A DNA stretch of 64,000 nt from Nitrospira sp. (lineage in GTDB: Bacteria; Nitrospirota; Nitrospiria; Nitrospirales; Nitrospiraceae), in the NCBI GenBank assembly GCA_036984305.1, contig BQWY01000001.1:186001-250000 (forward strand). The letters are read 5' to 3'. The notes beneath the pieces were generated by a model. It had not been told where the DNA came from. It ran no database searches and was given only the letters and a program-made list of their open reading frames with translations. This document shows, piece by piece, positions 34,954-42,795 of this stretch. Position 1 is the stretch's first letter; each line of letters begins with the position of its first letter. The position numbers and the translations under genes were made by a program.

Positions 34954-36057
34954 TTAGACGGAACGCTTGTGTCTGTAAAATGGTGGTTTCACGACTGCCG
35001 CGGGAATAGCCTTTCCGCGTATGTCGATGACAAGCGAAGACCCGGGCGAAGCAAAACCAGGCGGGACATATCCCATCCCGATACCCTTTTGAAGGATGGG
35101 AGAGAGGTTGCCGCTGGTGACTTCCCCAATTCGTTCGCGGCCCGGGTCGGGAGTACAAATCGCGAATCCGTGCCTCGGTACCCCCCGCTCCAGTAGTTCG
35201 AATGCGACGAGTTTTCTGGACAGGTTCGCATGCTGTGCAAGCAGCGCCGTCCGTCCGATAAACGCCGGCTTATCGAACGCGACTGCCCATGCGGCATCAG
35301 CCTCAAGCGGCGACGTGTCCTCGGAGATGTCATTGCCATAGAGGAGGTACGCCATTTCGAGGCGCAAAATGTCGCGTGCCCCAAGCCCGGCAGGCTTTAC
35401 TCCCTGTGACGCTCCTCGTTCCAGGCATTGATCCCACAGCATTCGTGCATGCTCTGCGGGAAGGTAGAGTTCATAGCCTAGCTCTCCGGTGTAACCTGTT
35501 CGCGCCAGGAGGCACGCCGCTCCGGCCAGCGTCACCTCGACACAGTGCCGGACCTGCAAGGCGTCTACTTCCCTCATCCCCATAGAGTGAAGCACGGTGC
35601 GCGAAACAGGTCCCTGCAGGGCAAGCTGCGCCAGTTCATCCGAACGGTCTCGCATATCGCAGTCTGGCAGTGACTGCGCCTGGCTCCCGAACCACTGGAC
35701 GATCTTCCGTCGATTGGATGCGTTCATGCAGACCAGGTAGCCGTCCAGTCGCGTCCGATACACGAAGATATCATCCTTGATGCCGCCGTCTTCGTTGCAC
35801 ACCATCGAATATTGGGCTTGTCCCACGTCGAGCTTCGTCACGTCGTTGGTGGTTAGGTGATTGAGAAGCTCGGCGGCGCGCGGCCCGGTCACCGACATAC
35901 GGCCCATATGGCTTACGTCAAACAGTCCCGCTTGATTGCGCACGGCTTGGTATTCGTCGACAACACCGGAGTATTGAATGGGCATGTCCCATCCGGCGAA
36001 GTCGACGATCCGGCCGCCGAAGGCGAGATGTGCGTCATAAAGGGGGGTTCTGGCCAT
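34954..36057 (-). CDS. gcvT: Aminomethyltransferase (glycine cleavage T-protein)
   Basis: 367 aa. Starts MARTPLYDAHLAFGGRIVDFAGWDMPIQYSG, the standard GcvT N-terminus. NQAGLFDVSHMGRMSVTGPRA (folate-binding domain) and ARTGYTGELGYELYLPAEHA follow, with the C-terminal LARDILR-type segment and DISEDTSPLEADAAWAV. It transfers the C1 unit from the aminomethyl-lipoate of GcvH to THF, releasing ammonia. It is separate from gcvP (14.2 kb) and no gcvH is in the window. The ATG has no obvious Shine-Dalgarno. Confidence 0.96.
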   Translation of the reverse strand: MARTPLYDAHLAFGGRIVDFAGWDMPIQYSGVVDEYQAVRNQAGLFDVSHMGRMSVTGPRAAELLNHLTTNDVTKLDVGQAQYSMVCNEDGGIKDDIFVYRTRLDGYLVCMNASNRRKIVQWFGSQAQSLPDCDMRDRSDELAQLALQGPVSRTVLHSMGMREVDALQVRHCVEVTLAGAACLLARTGYTGELGYELYLPAEHARMLWDQCLERGASQGVKPAGLGARDILRLEMAYLLYGNDISEDTSPLEADAAWAVAFDKPAFIGRTALLAQHANLSRKLVAFELLERGVPRHGFAICTPDPGRERIGEVTSGNLSPILQKGIGMGYVPPGFASPGSSLVIDIRGKAIPAAVVKPPFYRHKRSV

Positions 36058-36374
36058 GGGTCGAATGTTTCAGATGTTTCAAGCTCTAGTCGTTCGATGT
36101 CGAACATGGACACGGTATCGGGAGATCTGTGCGGGTCTCTTCCGCGCCCAAGTTTAAAGGCATGCTCAAATTCCGCTTTTCCCCACCATCATGCGTTGAA
36201 TGCCTTTGTTCCATCAAATCATTCAACATCCTGCCGACTGTCCCTTTCCAATCTGTCCCCTGGAGCGTGCCGGGTAGTGGATACGGTCGGACATGCCACA
36301 GTAGTGGAGCGTGAAGTGATCGGGGACAGACGAGGTTGCAGGCCGTTCGCGGGTTCCGGGCGGTAACCGCCCCT
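36058..36374. other. Interval between the FIST gene and gcvT, with inverted repeats
   Basis: No ORF is convincing. A compact hairpin GGGCGG-TAA-CCGCCC (36358-36372) follows the FIST stop in its own direction of transcription and may be a terminator lacking a T-run. A 9-bp inverted pair TCTGTCCCC (36252-36260) / GGGGACAGA (36322-36330) encloses 61 nt. Confidence 0.4.
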
Positions 36375-37580
36375 TCAAGAATCCGGTTCTGCAAAGACGG
36401 CGACACTGGCGGTGTACCCGTGAAGGAAGTTTTGCGTCCCGACGGGGCCGATTTCACCCTGACAAAAGAACCCTGCCACGGCGGACTCTGCGAAACAATG
36501 TTGGACGCTGGCCGCGTCGTGATGCAATCGACCAAACATGTGATGTCCTCGACCGCAGCAGCTGAACACTAATGCGCCGAGCGCTGGTTTGGGCAAGTTG
36601 CGTCGAGCACGGTCCAGGAGAACGGAGAGATCCTCGCTGGCTGACTCGGCATCCCGTAGGTGGAACTGCACGGTCTGGCCTTCCTGTACGGTATCGCCGA
36701 CGGCGATCGAACCCGTGGTGCGATCGGCGCCGATCAAATTGCGGACAAGAAAGTCCCCGCGGTCGAAGCGGTCGCGGTGCTCATTCATGGCCAGGCCGAG
36801 GTGTAACGCATGACGGGCAACGCGCTGCTCATGAGGCGTCAGCGTATCAAAGGTCTGTTGGAGCTGCTCCAGTGCCGGTTGACCGCCGAGCTCGTAGATC
36901 ATATTGTGCTCGCTTCGTGTGACGATGAAACGCTCTCCAATCGGCCGGCATCCTTGAGAAATGATGGTAGACACCCGCACGGCACCCGAGAGGAGGCATC
37001 CCACCATGCCACGGTCGAAAATGCCTTCGTTCAAGACGAGGCGATGTTCTCCTGGCTCCCGCCCTCCCCCAGCGAGTCCTCCGACGGTGCGAATGTCCGG
37101 GCGTTCGTCGGCCAGCGAAGCCAGGGCATCCTTGACGGGAGTGGTGAAGGGGTCGGCAAACATCAACAGCACGGGGGCGGTTCCGTCGCGCCCGTCCGGC
37201 TCAGGCCAGGAGGCTTCGTTGAGATCCCGTTCCAGATTGTCGAACGGCATGCGTATGGGAGTCAGCGTGGTACCCGGAAGAATCCCCGCCCATAGGACGA
37301 CCGCCGGGGCTTCTTCATACTCTTGCCCTCCCTCGATGATGCCCTCTCCGCTACAGCCGATCAAGACGGCTGAACGGAGTATGCGGCGGATCGATGCCGT
37401 GAGCGCATCGGCCTTCTCTGTGAAGTGCCCAGAGAAAAACACACACGTCAGATCCGGCGCGACTCCTCCCAAACCTTCGAGAATAGCTCGGGCGACCTGC
37501 TCACCTGCCTCTTCGGGCGACAGGGCGTGCGAAACGGCAGTTGCGAATCGAAGGGTGGTCTTGGGGACGGTGATAGCCAT
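36375..37580 (-). CDS. FIST-domain sensory protein
   Basis: 401 aa from the ATG at 37580; a TTG eight codons earlier (37604) lies 3 nt after the preceding gene's stop and cannot be excluded. The FIST_N region is visible as VFFSGHFTEKADALTASIRRILRSAVLIGCSGEGIIEGG, APAVVLWAGILPG and VGGLAGGG. The FIST_C region carries GALVFSCCGRGHHMFGRLHHD and AVAGFFCQGEIGPVG...LHGYTASVAVF. FIST domains are thought to bind small ligands such as amino acids and are usually fused or linked to signalling modules; here the domain stands alone. It ends a minus-strand series that begins with the LOG gene. Confidence 0.88.
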   Translation of the reverse strand: MAITVPKTTLRFATAVSHALSPEEAGEQVARAILEGLGGVAPDLTCVFFSGHFTEKADALTASIRRILRSAVLIGCSGEGIIEGGQEYEEAPAVVLWAGILPGTTLTPIRMPFDNLERDLNEASWPEPDGRDGTAPVLLMFADPFTTPVKDALASLADERPDIRTVGGLAGGGREPGEHRLVLNEGIFDRGMVGCLLSGAVRVSTIISQGCRPIGERFIVTRSEHNMIYELGGQPALEQLQQTFDTLTPHEQRVARHALHLGLAMNEHRDRFDRGDFLVRNLIGADRTTGSIAVGDTVQEGQTVQFHLRDAESASEDLSVLLDRARRNLPKPALGALVFSCCGRGHHMFGRLHHDAASVQHCFAESAVAGFFCQGEIGPVGTQNFLHGYTASVAVFAEPDS

Positions 37581-37607
37581 GTGCTGGGAGAGCGATTCGT
37601 GCAAAGC

Positions 37608-37835
37608 CTAGATGTCGGGCTCGAAGCGCTCTTTCCGCTCTTCACGAAGTTTTTTATAGTAGCGCCACATGTAGGAGTGATAATCGTCCACCTGAGCCAA
37701 GAGGTAATGCAATTCCGTAGGATCCTGGGACTCGATGGCTCTCAGGAGGCGAGACTGAAGGAAGATGGAAAAGGCCTGCGTTTTTTCCAGGGCAGTCACC
37801 AAACGCAGCCCGCCTCCGATCTGATAGTCTCCCAT
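37608..37835 (-). CDS. Small protein of unknown function
   Basis: 75 aa from the ATG at 37835 (MGDYQIGGGLRLVTALEKTQAFSIF), with AAGGTGACC some 13 nt upstream. A GTG at 37916, 7 nt below the preceding peptidase gene's stop, would give 102 aa. The sequence is helical (ALEKTQAFSIFLQSRLLRAIESQDPTELHYLLAQVDDYHSYMWRYYKKLREERKERF), soluble and rich in Tyr and charge near the C-terminus. No family recognised. Its location between the peptidase and FIST genes with short gaps suggests it is part of the same transcript. Confidence 0.55.
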   Translation of the reverse strand: MGDYQIGGGLRLVTALEKTQAFSIFLQSRLLRAIESQDPTELHYLLAQVDDYHSYMWRYYKKLREERKERFEPDI

Positions 37836-37922
37836 AGTCGCCGAGGTCACCTTGAATGGAAGTGAGCTTAGCCCTAGGTTGGCAAGAATTGCAAGCGAAG
37901 CACGGGAAATTTCCACGTTGCG

Positions 37923-39158
37923 TTACGGTCGTGGTGAGGACCGCTCTGCCAGCAACTCCCGGAGCCGCTCGATCGAGATGGCCTCGACCCGTCGATTGTC
38001 TCGTCCCACTGTCGTCGTGGCCATCGTCAGCGCATTGATGATGGCTTCCTCGGTGGCATCGGTCGCGGCAGCAAAGAGAGGATTCAGGTAGGGGTCGGCC
38101 AGGTGCGTCATCGGAAAGGTGGGGACGTTTGGGTAGTGCGGGATAACGTTGGCCGTCGAGAAGGCCAACATGAAATCTCCACTCCCGTGTCGAACTGTCG
38201 AGCCGGTTCGCGCCAGCCCCAGGGCGGCGCGCTTGGCCAGTCGCGTGAGTTGCCGACCGTCCAATGGCGCGTCCGTGGCGAGCACAATGATAATGGACCC
38301 ATCGCCTTGTCCGGGCGTAGCGTCCTGCAAGCCGAGACGGCTCACGGTAGACGGTTCCCGTTCGTAAAGCCGCCCGACGTGGACGCCGTCGATGATCAGC
38401 TCCTGGCGGCGGCCGTGATTGGCATTGACCAAAACCCCTATGGTGTAACCTCCGTCCCGCTCCGAGAGCCGTCGCGAACTGGTGCCGATGCCGCCTTTGA
38501 ATCCATAGGAGATCATTCCGGTTCCAGCCCCCACCGATCCTTCGGCGACGCTCCCACCTCGCGCGTCCTCGAGGGCTCGTACCACGTCTTCTTCCGAGAC
38601 GTGTCGACCTTGAATGTCGTTGAGACGGCTATCGTCGCACTCGGCTACGACCGGCGTGAGCGTGTCGTCGGAGATCCCTATCTGAGGATAGTGCGCGAGC
38701 ATCCAACTCATCACCCCATTGGCCACACGCGGCACGTTGAGGGTGTTGGTCAACGCCACGGGGTATTCCAAAAAGCCGGATTCGGCCACCCATGCCAATC
38801 CCGTCATTTCTCCCGTGCCGTTGAGCACAAAGGAACCGGCCGGCACTTTCTTGTGCCATACGTCCTCACGAGGGATGATCACCGTGACCCCGGTTCGTAC
38901 CGGTCCGACACCTGGAGCCAGTGGGCCGTCGCCGCTGACGAGCGTGACGTGGCCAACCTTCACTCCGGCCACATCCGTGATGGCATTGAGCCGTCCAGGC
39001 TGATACTGTCCGATGGTGATGCCCAGGTCACGGGCGCGTGTCCGCGGCGCATCCTCTGCGCCAATGGGGCTGGTGTGAACCGCGCTGATGATTACCATCC
39101 AGAGCGCAGCGAGCCGCCGCACGCCGATAAACCACAGTAATAGACGCTTACACATCAT
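37923..39158 (-). CDS. P1/DmpA-family (S58) aminopeptidase, exported
   Basis: 411 aa from the double ATG at 39158/39155, the first that yields a signal peptide (MMCKRLLLWFIGVRRLAALWMVIISAV); upstream codons overlap the nuclease gene and are rejected. The body starts ARDLGITIGQYQPGRLNAITDVAGVKVGHVT, typical of DmpA-type N-terminal nucleophile hydrolases. GAGTGMISYGFKGGIGTSSR contains the Gly-Ser/Thr region where family members self-cleave to expose the nucleophile. The C-terminal DATEEAIINALTMATTTVGRD is also conserved. It removes D- or L-amino acids or beta-peptides; the substrate is unknown. Overlaps the nuclease gene by 11 nt. Confidence 0.9.
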   Translation of the reverse strand: MMCKRLLLWFIGVRRLAALWMVIISAVHTSPIGAEDAPRTRARDLGITIGQYQPGRLNAITDVAGVKVGHVTLVSGDGPLAPGVGPVRTGVTVIIPREDVWHKKVPAGSFVLNGTGEMTGLAWVAESGFLEYPVALTNTLNVPRVANGVMSWMLAHYPQIGISDDTLTPVVAECDDSRLNDIQGRHVSEEDVVRALEDARGGSVAEGSVGAGTGMISYGFKGGIGTSSRRLSERDGGYTIGVLVNANHGRRQELIIDGVHVGRLYEREPSTVSRLGLQDATPGQGDGSIIIVLATDAPLDGRQLTRLAKRAALGLARTGSTVRHGSGDFMLAFSTANVIPHYPNVPTFPMTHLADPYLNPLFAAATDATEEAIINALTMATTTVGRDNRRVEAISIERLRELLAERSSPRP

Positions 39159-40545
39159 ATGATGAATCAGGCCTCGGCACTTCGACTGCCAAGCCGGGAT
39201 ATTCTGCCTGGATGGCGGCCGCCAGCGATAAGGATTGGCGCTCTTCTCCGTGAACGATAAAAACTTTGGACGGTGTCGGGTGTATCGCGCGGATGTAGGC
39301 CAGGAGATCCCCCCGGTCGGCATGGGCGGAAAACCCGTTGAACCGCTCGATCCGTGCCCGCCGTGGCGTGGGAATCCCGAAGATCGGGACGGTATCCCAC
39401 TCTTCAATGAGTTTGCGCCCAAGCGTATGCTCGGCCTGAAACCCGACGATGGCCACAATATTGTCTGGGTTGGGCAGTGCATGCTTGAGGTGGTGGAGAA
39501 CCCGACCGCCCTCGCACATCCCGGATGACGCGATGATCACGCAGGGGCCCTTTCGGTCATTGAGTCGCTTACTCTCTTCGACGGTCGACACGTAATGAAT
39601 AAAACGGGCGGCAAAAGGGTCGCCTTCCTTGGTGAAGGTTCGAAACGTCTCTTCATCAAACATGCCCGGGTGCCTGCGAAAAATTTCGGTGGCTTTGCGG
39701 GCCAACGGGGAATCGATAAAGATAGGAATGGGCGGCACCGCTCCGGTTCGCACCAGGCTCTTGATTCGCATCACGAGATCCTGAGTGCGGCCAACGGCGA
39801 AGGCTGGGACGACGATTTTGCTTTTATGGGCGATGGCATGAGCCACCATTGCCTTGGCCTTTTCCGTTCGCTCGACGGCTTCGTCTTCATGAAATCGATC
39901 CCCATAGGTGGACTCGATGATGAGGACGTCACAGGGGGGCGGTGGGTCGGGATCTCGAAGGATCGGCATTCCCGATCGTCCGAGATCGCCCGTGAATAAG
40001 ATAGACTGCCGAGTGCCGCGCTGACTAATCGTCACGTGGATGGCGGTAGAACCGAGGATGTGCCCGGCGTCGTAGAAACGAGCCGTGATGGTTGGGGTGA
40101 CTTTGAAATCCTGGTGATAGCGTTCACCGGAAAAACGGCGCACGATGGCGCGCACGTCGTTCGTATTGTAATACGGCTCCCGCCACGTTCCTCTTCGACG
40201 CCGCTCCCGCTTGTTAACGTACTGGCAGTCTTGTTCCTGGATCCGAGCCGAGTCTTCGAGCATCAGCTGGGTCAGGTCGCAGGTGGCCTCAGTGGCATGC
40301 ACACGGCCCCTGAACGCGTGCTGTGTCAGGATCGGCAGTGCACCCGAATGATCGATGTGGGCATGCGACAGAATGACGGCGTCCAGCCATCTTGGCTCCA
40401 CCCCGAGTTCACGATTGCGCCGATCTGACTCGCCGCGTCGCCCCTGAAACATACCGCAATCGAGCAACACACGGCTATTGCCGGCCTCAATCAAATGGCG
40501 GCTCCCGGTCACCGAGCGGGCGGCGCCGTGAAACGACACGTTCAC
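39148..40545 (-). CDS. Beta-CASP metallo-beta-lactamase-fold ribonuclease
   Basis: 465 aa from the GTG at 40545, which overlaps the LOG gene stop by 4 nt (GTGA); the longer frame to 40863 is an artefact. The zinc motif SHAHIDHSGALP is followed by FTGDLGRSGMP and the beta-CASP elements: an Asp/Glu-bearing IIESTYGDRFHED, SPLARKATEIFRRHP, IASSGMCEGGRVLHHLKHALPN and a C-terminal HAD segment (FSAHADRGDLLAYI). This is the CPSF-73/YSH1-like bacterial RNase group, acting on RNA. It precedes the peptidase with an 11-nt overlap. Confidence 0.92.
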   Translation of the reverse strand: MNVSFHGAARSVTGSRHLIEAGNSRVLLDCGMFQGRRGESDRRNRELGVEPRWLDAVILSHAHIDHSGALPILTQHAFRGRVHATEATCDLTQLMLEDSARIQEQDCQYVNKRERRRRGTWREPYYNTNDVRAIVRRFSGERYHQDFKVTPTITARFYDAGHILGSTAIHVTISQRGTRQSILFTGDLGRSGMPILRDPDPPPPCDVLIIESTYGDRFHEDEAVERTEKAKAMVAHAIAHKSKIVVPAFAVGRTQDLVMRIKSLVRTGAVPPIPIFIDSPLARKATEIFRRHPGMFDEETFRTFTKEGDPFAARFIHYVSTVEESKRLNDRKGPCVIIASSGMCEGGRVLHHLKHALPNPDNIVAIVGFQAEHTLGRKLIEEWDTVPIFGIPTPRRARIERFNGFSAHADRGDLLAYIRAIHPTPSKVFIVHGEERQSLSLAAAIQAEYPGLAVEVPRPDSSYDV

Positions 40546-41318
40546 GACTGCGTTTCCTTCACACGCTGGTCTGCCTGAATGACGTCCCAGGCCTCCTCGG
40601 CGCTTTCGGCGAAATGAATGAGACCAAGGTCGGTCGGACCGATCAGGCCATAATCGATCAGCTGATCCCAGTCGATCAATTTCTCCCAGAACGCTCGCCC
40701 GAATAAGCTCATGGTCGGACCCAAGGCTTTGCCGGTCTGCACGAGGGTGAGCACCTCGACGAGCTCGTCGAGCGCGCCAAATCCACCGGGGAAGGCAACT
40801 AGGGCGCGGGCGCGCAGCATGAAGTGCATCTTGCGAAGCGCGAAGTATCGAGACTGAAAACAAAGGCCGGGGGTGTTATCCGGATTGGGGCGCTGTTCGC
40901 GCCGCAGCGTGATGTTGAAGCCAATGGACTTTGCTCCGACGTCCGCCGCGCCGCGATTGGCCGCTTCCATGATGCCGGGGCCTCCGCCGGTCACGATCAC
41001 ATCGTGGTAGTGCCCATCGACTTGGTAGGTGGAGAAGACCAGCCTCTCAAATTCGCGGGCGTGGTCATAGTAGGGCGCGAGCTCCAGTTGGCGTGCCGCC
41101 GCCTCGACGTCGAGCAGGCGAGCGCTCCCGAAGGCAACGATGGTCGAACGGATGTCGTGTTCGCGTTGCGTGAACTCGGGTTTGAGGTATTCGAGCTGCA
41201 GCCGAATCGGACGGAATTCGTCCCGATCGAGAAAACCCGCATCCTGTTCAATGCGACGATACGAGGAAGATTGGAGGATGGCGCGTAACGATGGCGGGAC
41301 CGACGCGAACTCTTCCAT
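40542..41318 (-). CDS. LOG-family Rossmann nucleotide-binding protein
   Basis: 258 aa. The Rossmann core has VTGGGPGIMEAANRGAADVGAKSIGFNI and the LOG active-site motif as FPGGFGALDELVEVL (the family PGGxGTxxE with Ala in place of Thr). Family members cleave cytokinin-type nucleotide 5'-monophosphates or related N-glycosides, and many bacterial ones have only predicted activity. A 70-residue N-terminal extension precedes the core. A TATAAT element ends 8 nt before the ATG, so the message may be leaderless. It is the first gene of a coupled group with the nuclease and the peptidase. Confidence 0.85.
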   Translation of the reverse strand: MEEFASVPPSLRAILQSSSYRRIEQDAGFLDRDEFRPIRLQLEYLKPEFTQREHDIRSTIVAFGSARLLDVEAAARQLELAPYYDHAREFERLVFSTYQVDGHYHDVIVTGGGPGIMEAANRGAADVGAKSIGFNITLRREQRPNPDNTPGLCFQSRYFALRKMHFMLRARALVAFPGGFGALDELVEVLTLVQTGKALGPTMSLFGRAFWEKLIDWDQLIDYGLIGPTDLGLIHFAESAEEAWDVIQADQRVKETQS

Positions 41319-41326
41319 TGCGCCGT

Positions 41327-41356
41327 ATTATAGAGTCGCACATGGCTGTCCAGCAA
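41327..41356 (-). promoter_or_regulatory. Candidate promoter giving a leaderless LOG-gene transcript
   Basis: On the minus strand, TTGCTG (41356-41351), an 18-nt spacer and a perfect TATAAT (41332-41327) lie just before the ATG at 41318. Only 8 nt separate the -10 box from the start codon, and no Shine-Dalgarno is visible. Confidence 0.45.
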
Positions 41357-41425
41357 CGACGGAGGTACCGGTGCCTCGCTCTCGCTGTCGTCCTCCAACC
41401 CGTGGCCCCTTCTCACCCAATACAA

Positions 41426-41860
41426 TCAATCCATGGGAAGGAATCGAAATCTGGTCGAGGAGACGTGGAAGGCAAAGGAATGATCAATCGCCACCCAATT
41501 GTCATCGCACGTGACCTGAAAAATGTGGGTTCCGGCTCCCCCACCTCCCAGCACCATATCGGGTGAGTAGAAGGGAATCAGGAACCTCAGACCCCAACCG
41601 AAGTTCACGCGAAAATATTTTGCGTCGCCAAAGTAGTAACGGAAATGCGTGCTGTCTCCGGATACGACCATGTCATCTGGGGAACCGAGATGCTCGACAA
41701 TTGCTGTGAGCGGTGTCTCGCCATGTCGAATAAATGCGACCTGATCGGGGGAAATCGGGCGATTCAGGCTGATACGCTGCCAACCGATGGGACCGCCTAG
41801 ACAAGCGGACAGGCTCATCGGTAGGAGACATACGAGAAAACACAGGGTAAGTTTCTTCAC
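41426..41860 (-). CDS. Putative lipoprotein of unknown function
   Basis: 144 aa. A lipoprotein signal peptide ends in the lipobox LSAC (LCFLVCLLPMSLSAC). The mature region contains TPLTAIVEHLGSPDDMV, reminiscent of the SmpA/BamE-type start of a repeat fold, then FRYYFGDAKYFRVNFGWGLRFLIPF and GTHIFQVTCDDNWVAIDHSFAF. It follows a second BamE-like lipoprotein gene after 14 nt on the same strand, so the two may be related by ancient duplication. Envelope location expected; exact role unknown. Confidence 0.72.
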   Translation of the reverse strand: MKKLTLCFLVCLLPMSLSACLGGPIGWQRISLNRPISPDQVAFIRHGETPLTAIVEHLGSPDDMVVSGDSTHFRYYFGDAKYFRVNFGWGLRFLIPFYSPDMVLGGGGAGTHIFQVTCDDNWVAIDHSFAFHVSSTRFRFLPMD

Positions 41861-41874
41861 GGCGGTGTCGACGA

Positions 41875-42288
41875 TTAGGGCCCGAATGGCCAGTCAAACG
41901 GCCAAAATTGGAACTCGAGGGGCGCTTTCTTCTTTCCGGAGACGACCTCCTCGACGATCCCGGACTTGTCGAAAATTATGAAGGTATCGTCGCTCTTGAC
42001 GTTGGTTCTAGAGAACACGAGGATGAGACCCGACTTCATGTCGTAATGAAAATATTGAAAGATTTCGAGGCCTTCATCCGCAATAATCCGGTCCGGTGCT
42101 CCGAGTATTTCCGCCACATCCGCTCTGGTGCTAACTCCCTTTTTGATTGTACTGATGTCCCCCGTGCCGAGTTCCTCGCCATAAGTGCCGCGAATGAAGG
42201 CGCATCCCGTGGGAACAGTGCACGCCACACACAGGATCAGCGCACACACGCAACGGAGACCACAGCTGGACAACCGGTTGATTATCAT
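41875..42288 (-). CDS. BamE/SmpA-like lipoprotein
   Basis: 137 aa from the ATG at 42288, with GGAGGAATC immediately upstream; the start overlaps the GNAT gene stop by 4 nt. The signal peptide ends near PTGC. The mature part has IKKGVSTRADVAEILGAPDRI, matching the SmpA/OmlA helix-turn, then beta strands (YFHYDMKSGLILVFSRTNVKSDDTFIIFDKSGIVEEV). Such proteins assist outer-membrane protein assembly, or are related lipoproteins of unknown role. The longer frame to 42558 is within the GNAT gene and is rejected. Confidence 0.8.
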   Translation of the reverse strand: MIINRLSSCGLRCVCALILCVACTVPTGCAFIRGTYGEELGTGDISTIKKGVSTRADVAEILGAPDRIIADEGLEIFQYFHYDMKSGLILVFSRTNVKSDDTFIIFDKSGIVEEVVSGKKKAPLEFQFWPFDWPFGP

Positions 42289-42788
42289 GATTCCTCCTGC
42301 TCGATCGAGGAAGGCAGAACGAAGTCCTCCTCGTACACACCATACGTGGCGCGATGCATGCCGGCACGCGTGTAGGCACGCTGCGCGGCGTGATTCGTGC
42401 GCTCGACGTACAGCCGCAGCCCGCACACGCCCGGCGTTAGCTTCGCTTCTCGACGAATAGTCTCGTGCATGGCCTGGTAGATACCCTGCCGACGCCAAGT
42501 GGGATCGACGTACACGCTCTGGATCCACCAAAATTGCCCGTTTCGCCAATCGCTCCACTCATAGGTGACCATCAGTTGACCGACGACATGGTTGGATTCG
42601 TGACGGATACATTCAGCCATACGGAAGAATCCCCTATGTGGATCACTGAGCAGGTTGAGGATACCCTCTCGTAGTCGGGTGAGATCAAGCCGGCGGTGTT
42701 CCGTCTCCAAGGCCATGGCCGCGCCAAAGCGAACCAATGTCTCAAGGTCGACATCGGTGGCCGGTCTGAGACGGATGGGGAGAGGCAT
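42285..42788 (-). CDS. GNAT-family N-acetyltransferase
   Basis: 167 aa from the ATG at 42788; an ATG at 42845 would overlap the DUF502 gene by 50 nt. Core motif A is visible in IQSVYVDPTWRRQGIYQAMHETIRREA, with the acetyl-CoA pyrophosphate loop as RRQGIY (family R-x-x-G-x-A/G). A motif-B-like stretch follows (LYVERTNHAAQRAYTRAGM). It acetylates an amine on an unknown substrate. The stop is coupled to the BamE-like gene (TCATGA overlap). Confidence 0.85.
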   Translation of the reverse strand: MPLPIRLRPATDVDLETLVRFGAAMALETEHRRLDLTRLREGILNLLSDPHRGFFRMAECIRHESNHVVGQLMVTYEWSDWRNGQFWWIQSVYVDPTWRRQGIYQAMHETIRREAKLTPGVCGLRLYVERTNHAAQRAYTRAGMHRATYGVYEEDFVLPSSIEQEES

Positions 42789-42795
42789 GCGCCGA

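Noticed and set aside
39159-39482. 108-codon N-terminal extension of the P1 peptidase
   Set aside because: It lies inside the nuclease gene in another frame and would hide the clear signal peptide that begins at 39158.
40546-40863. 106-codon N-terminal extension of the beta-CASP nuclease
   Set aside because: It overlaps the LOG gene and has no domain content; the GTG at 40545 starts just before the metallo-beta-lactamase fold.
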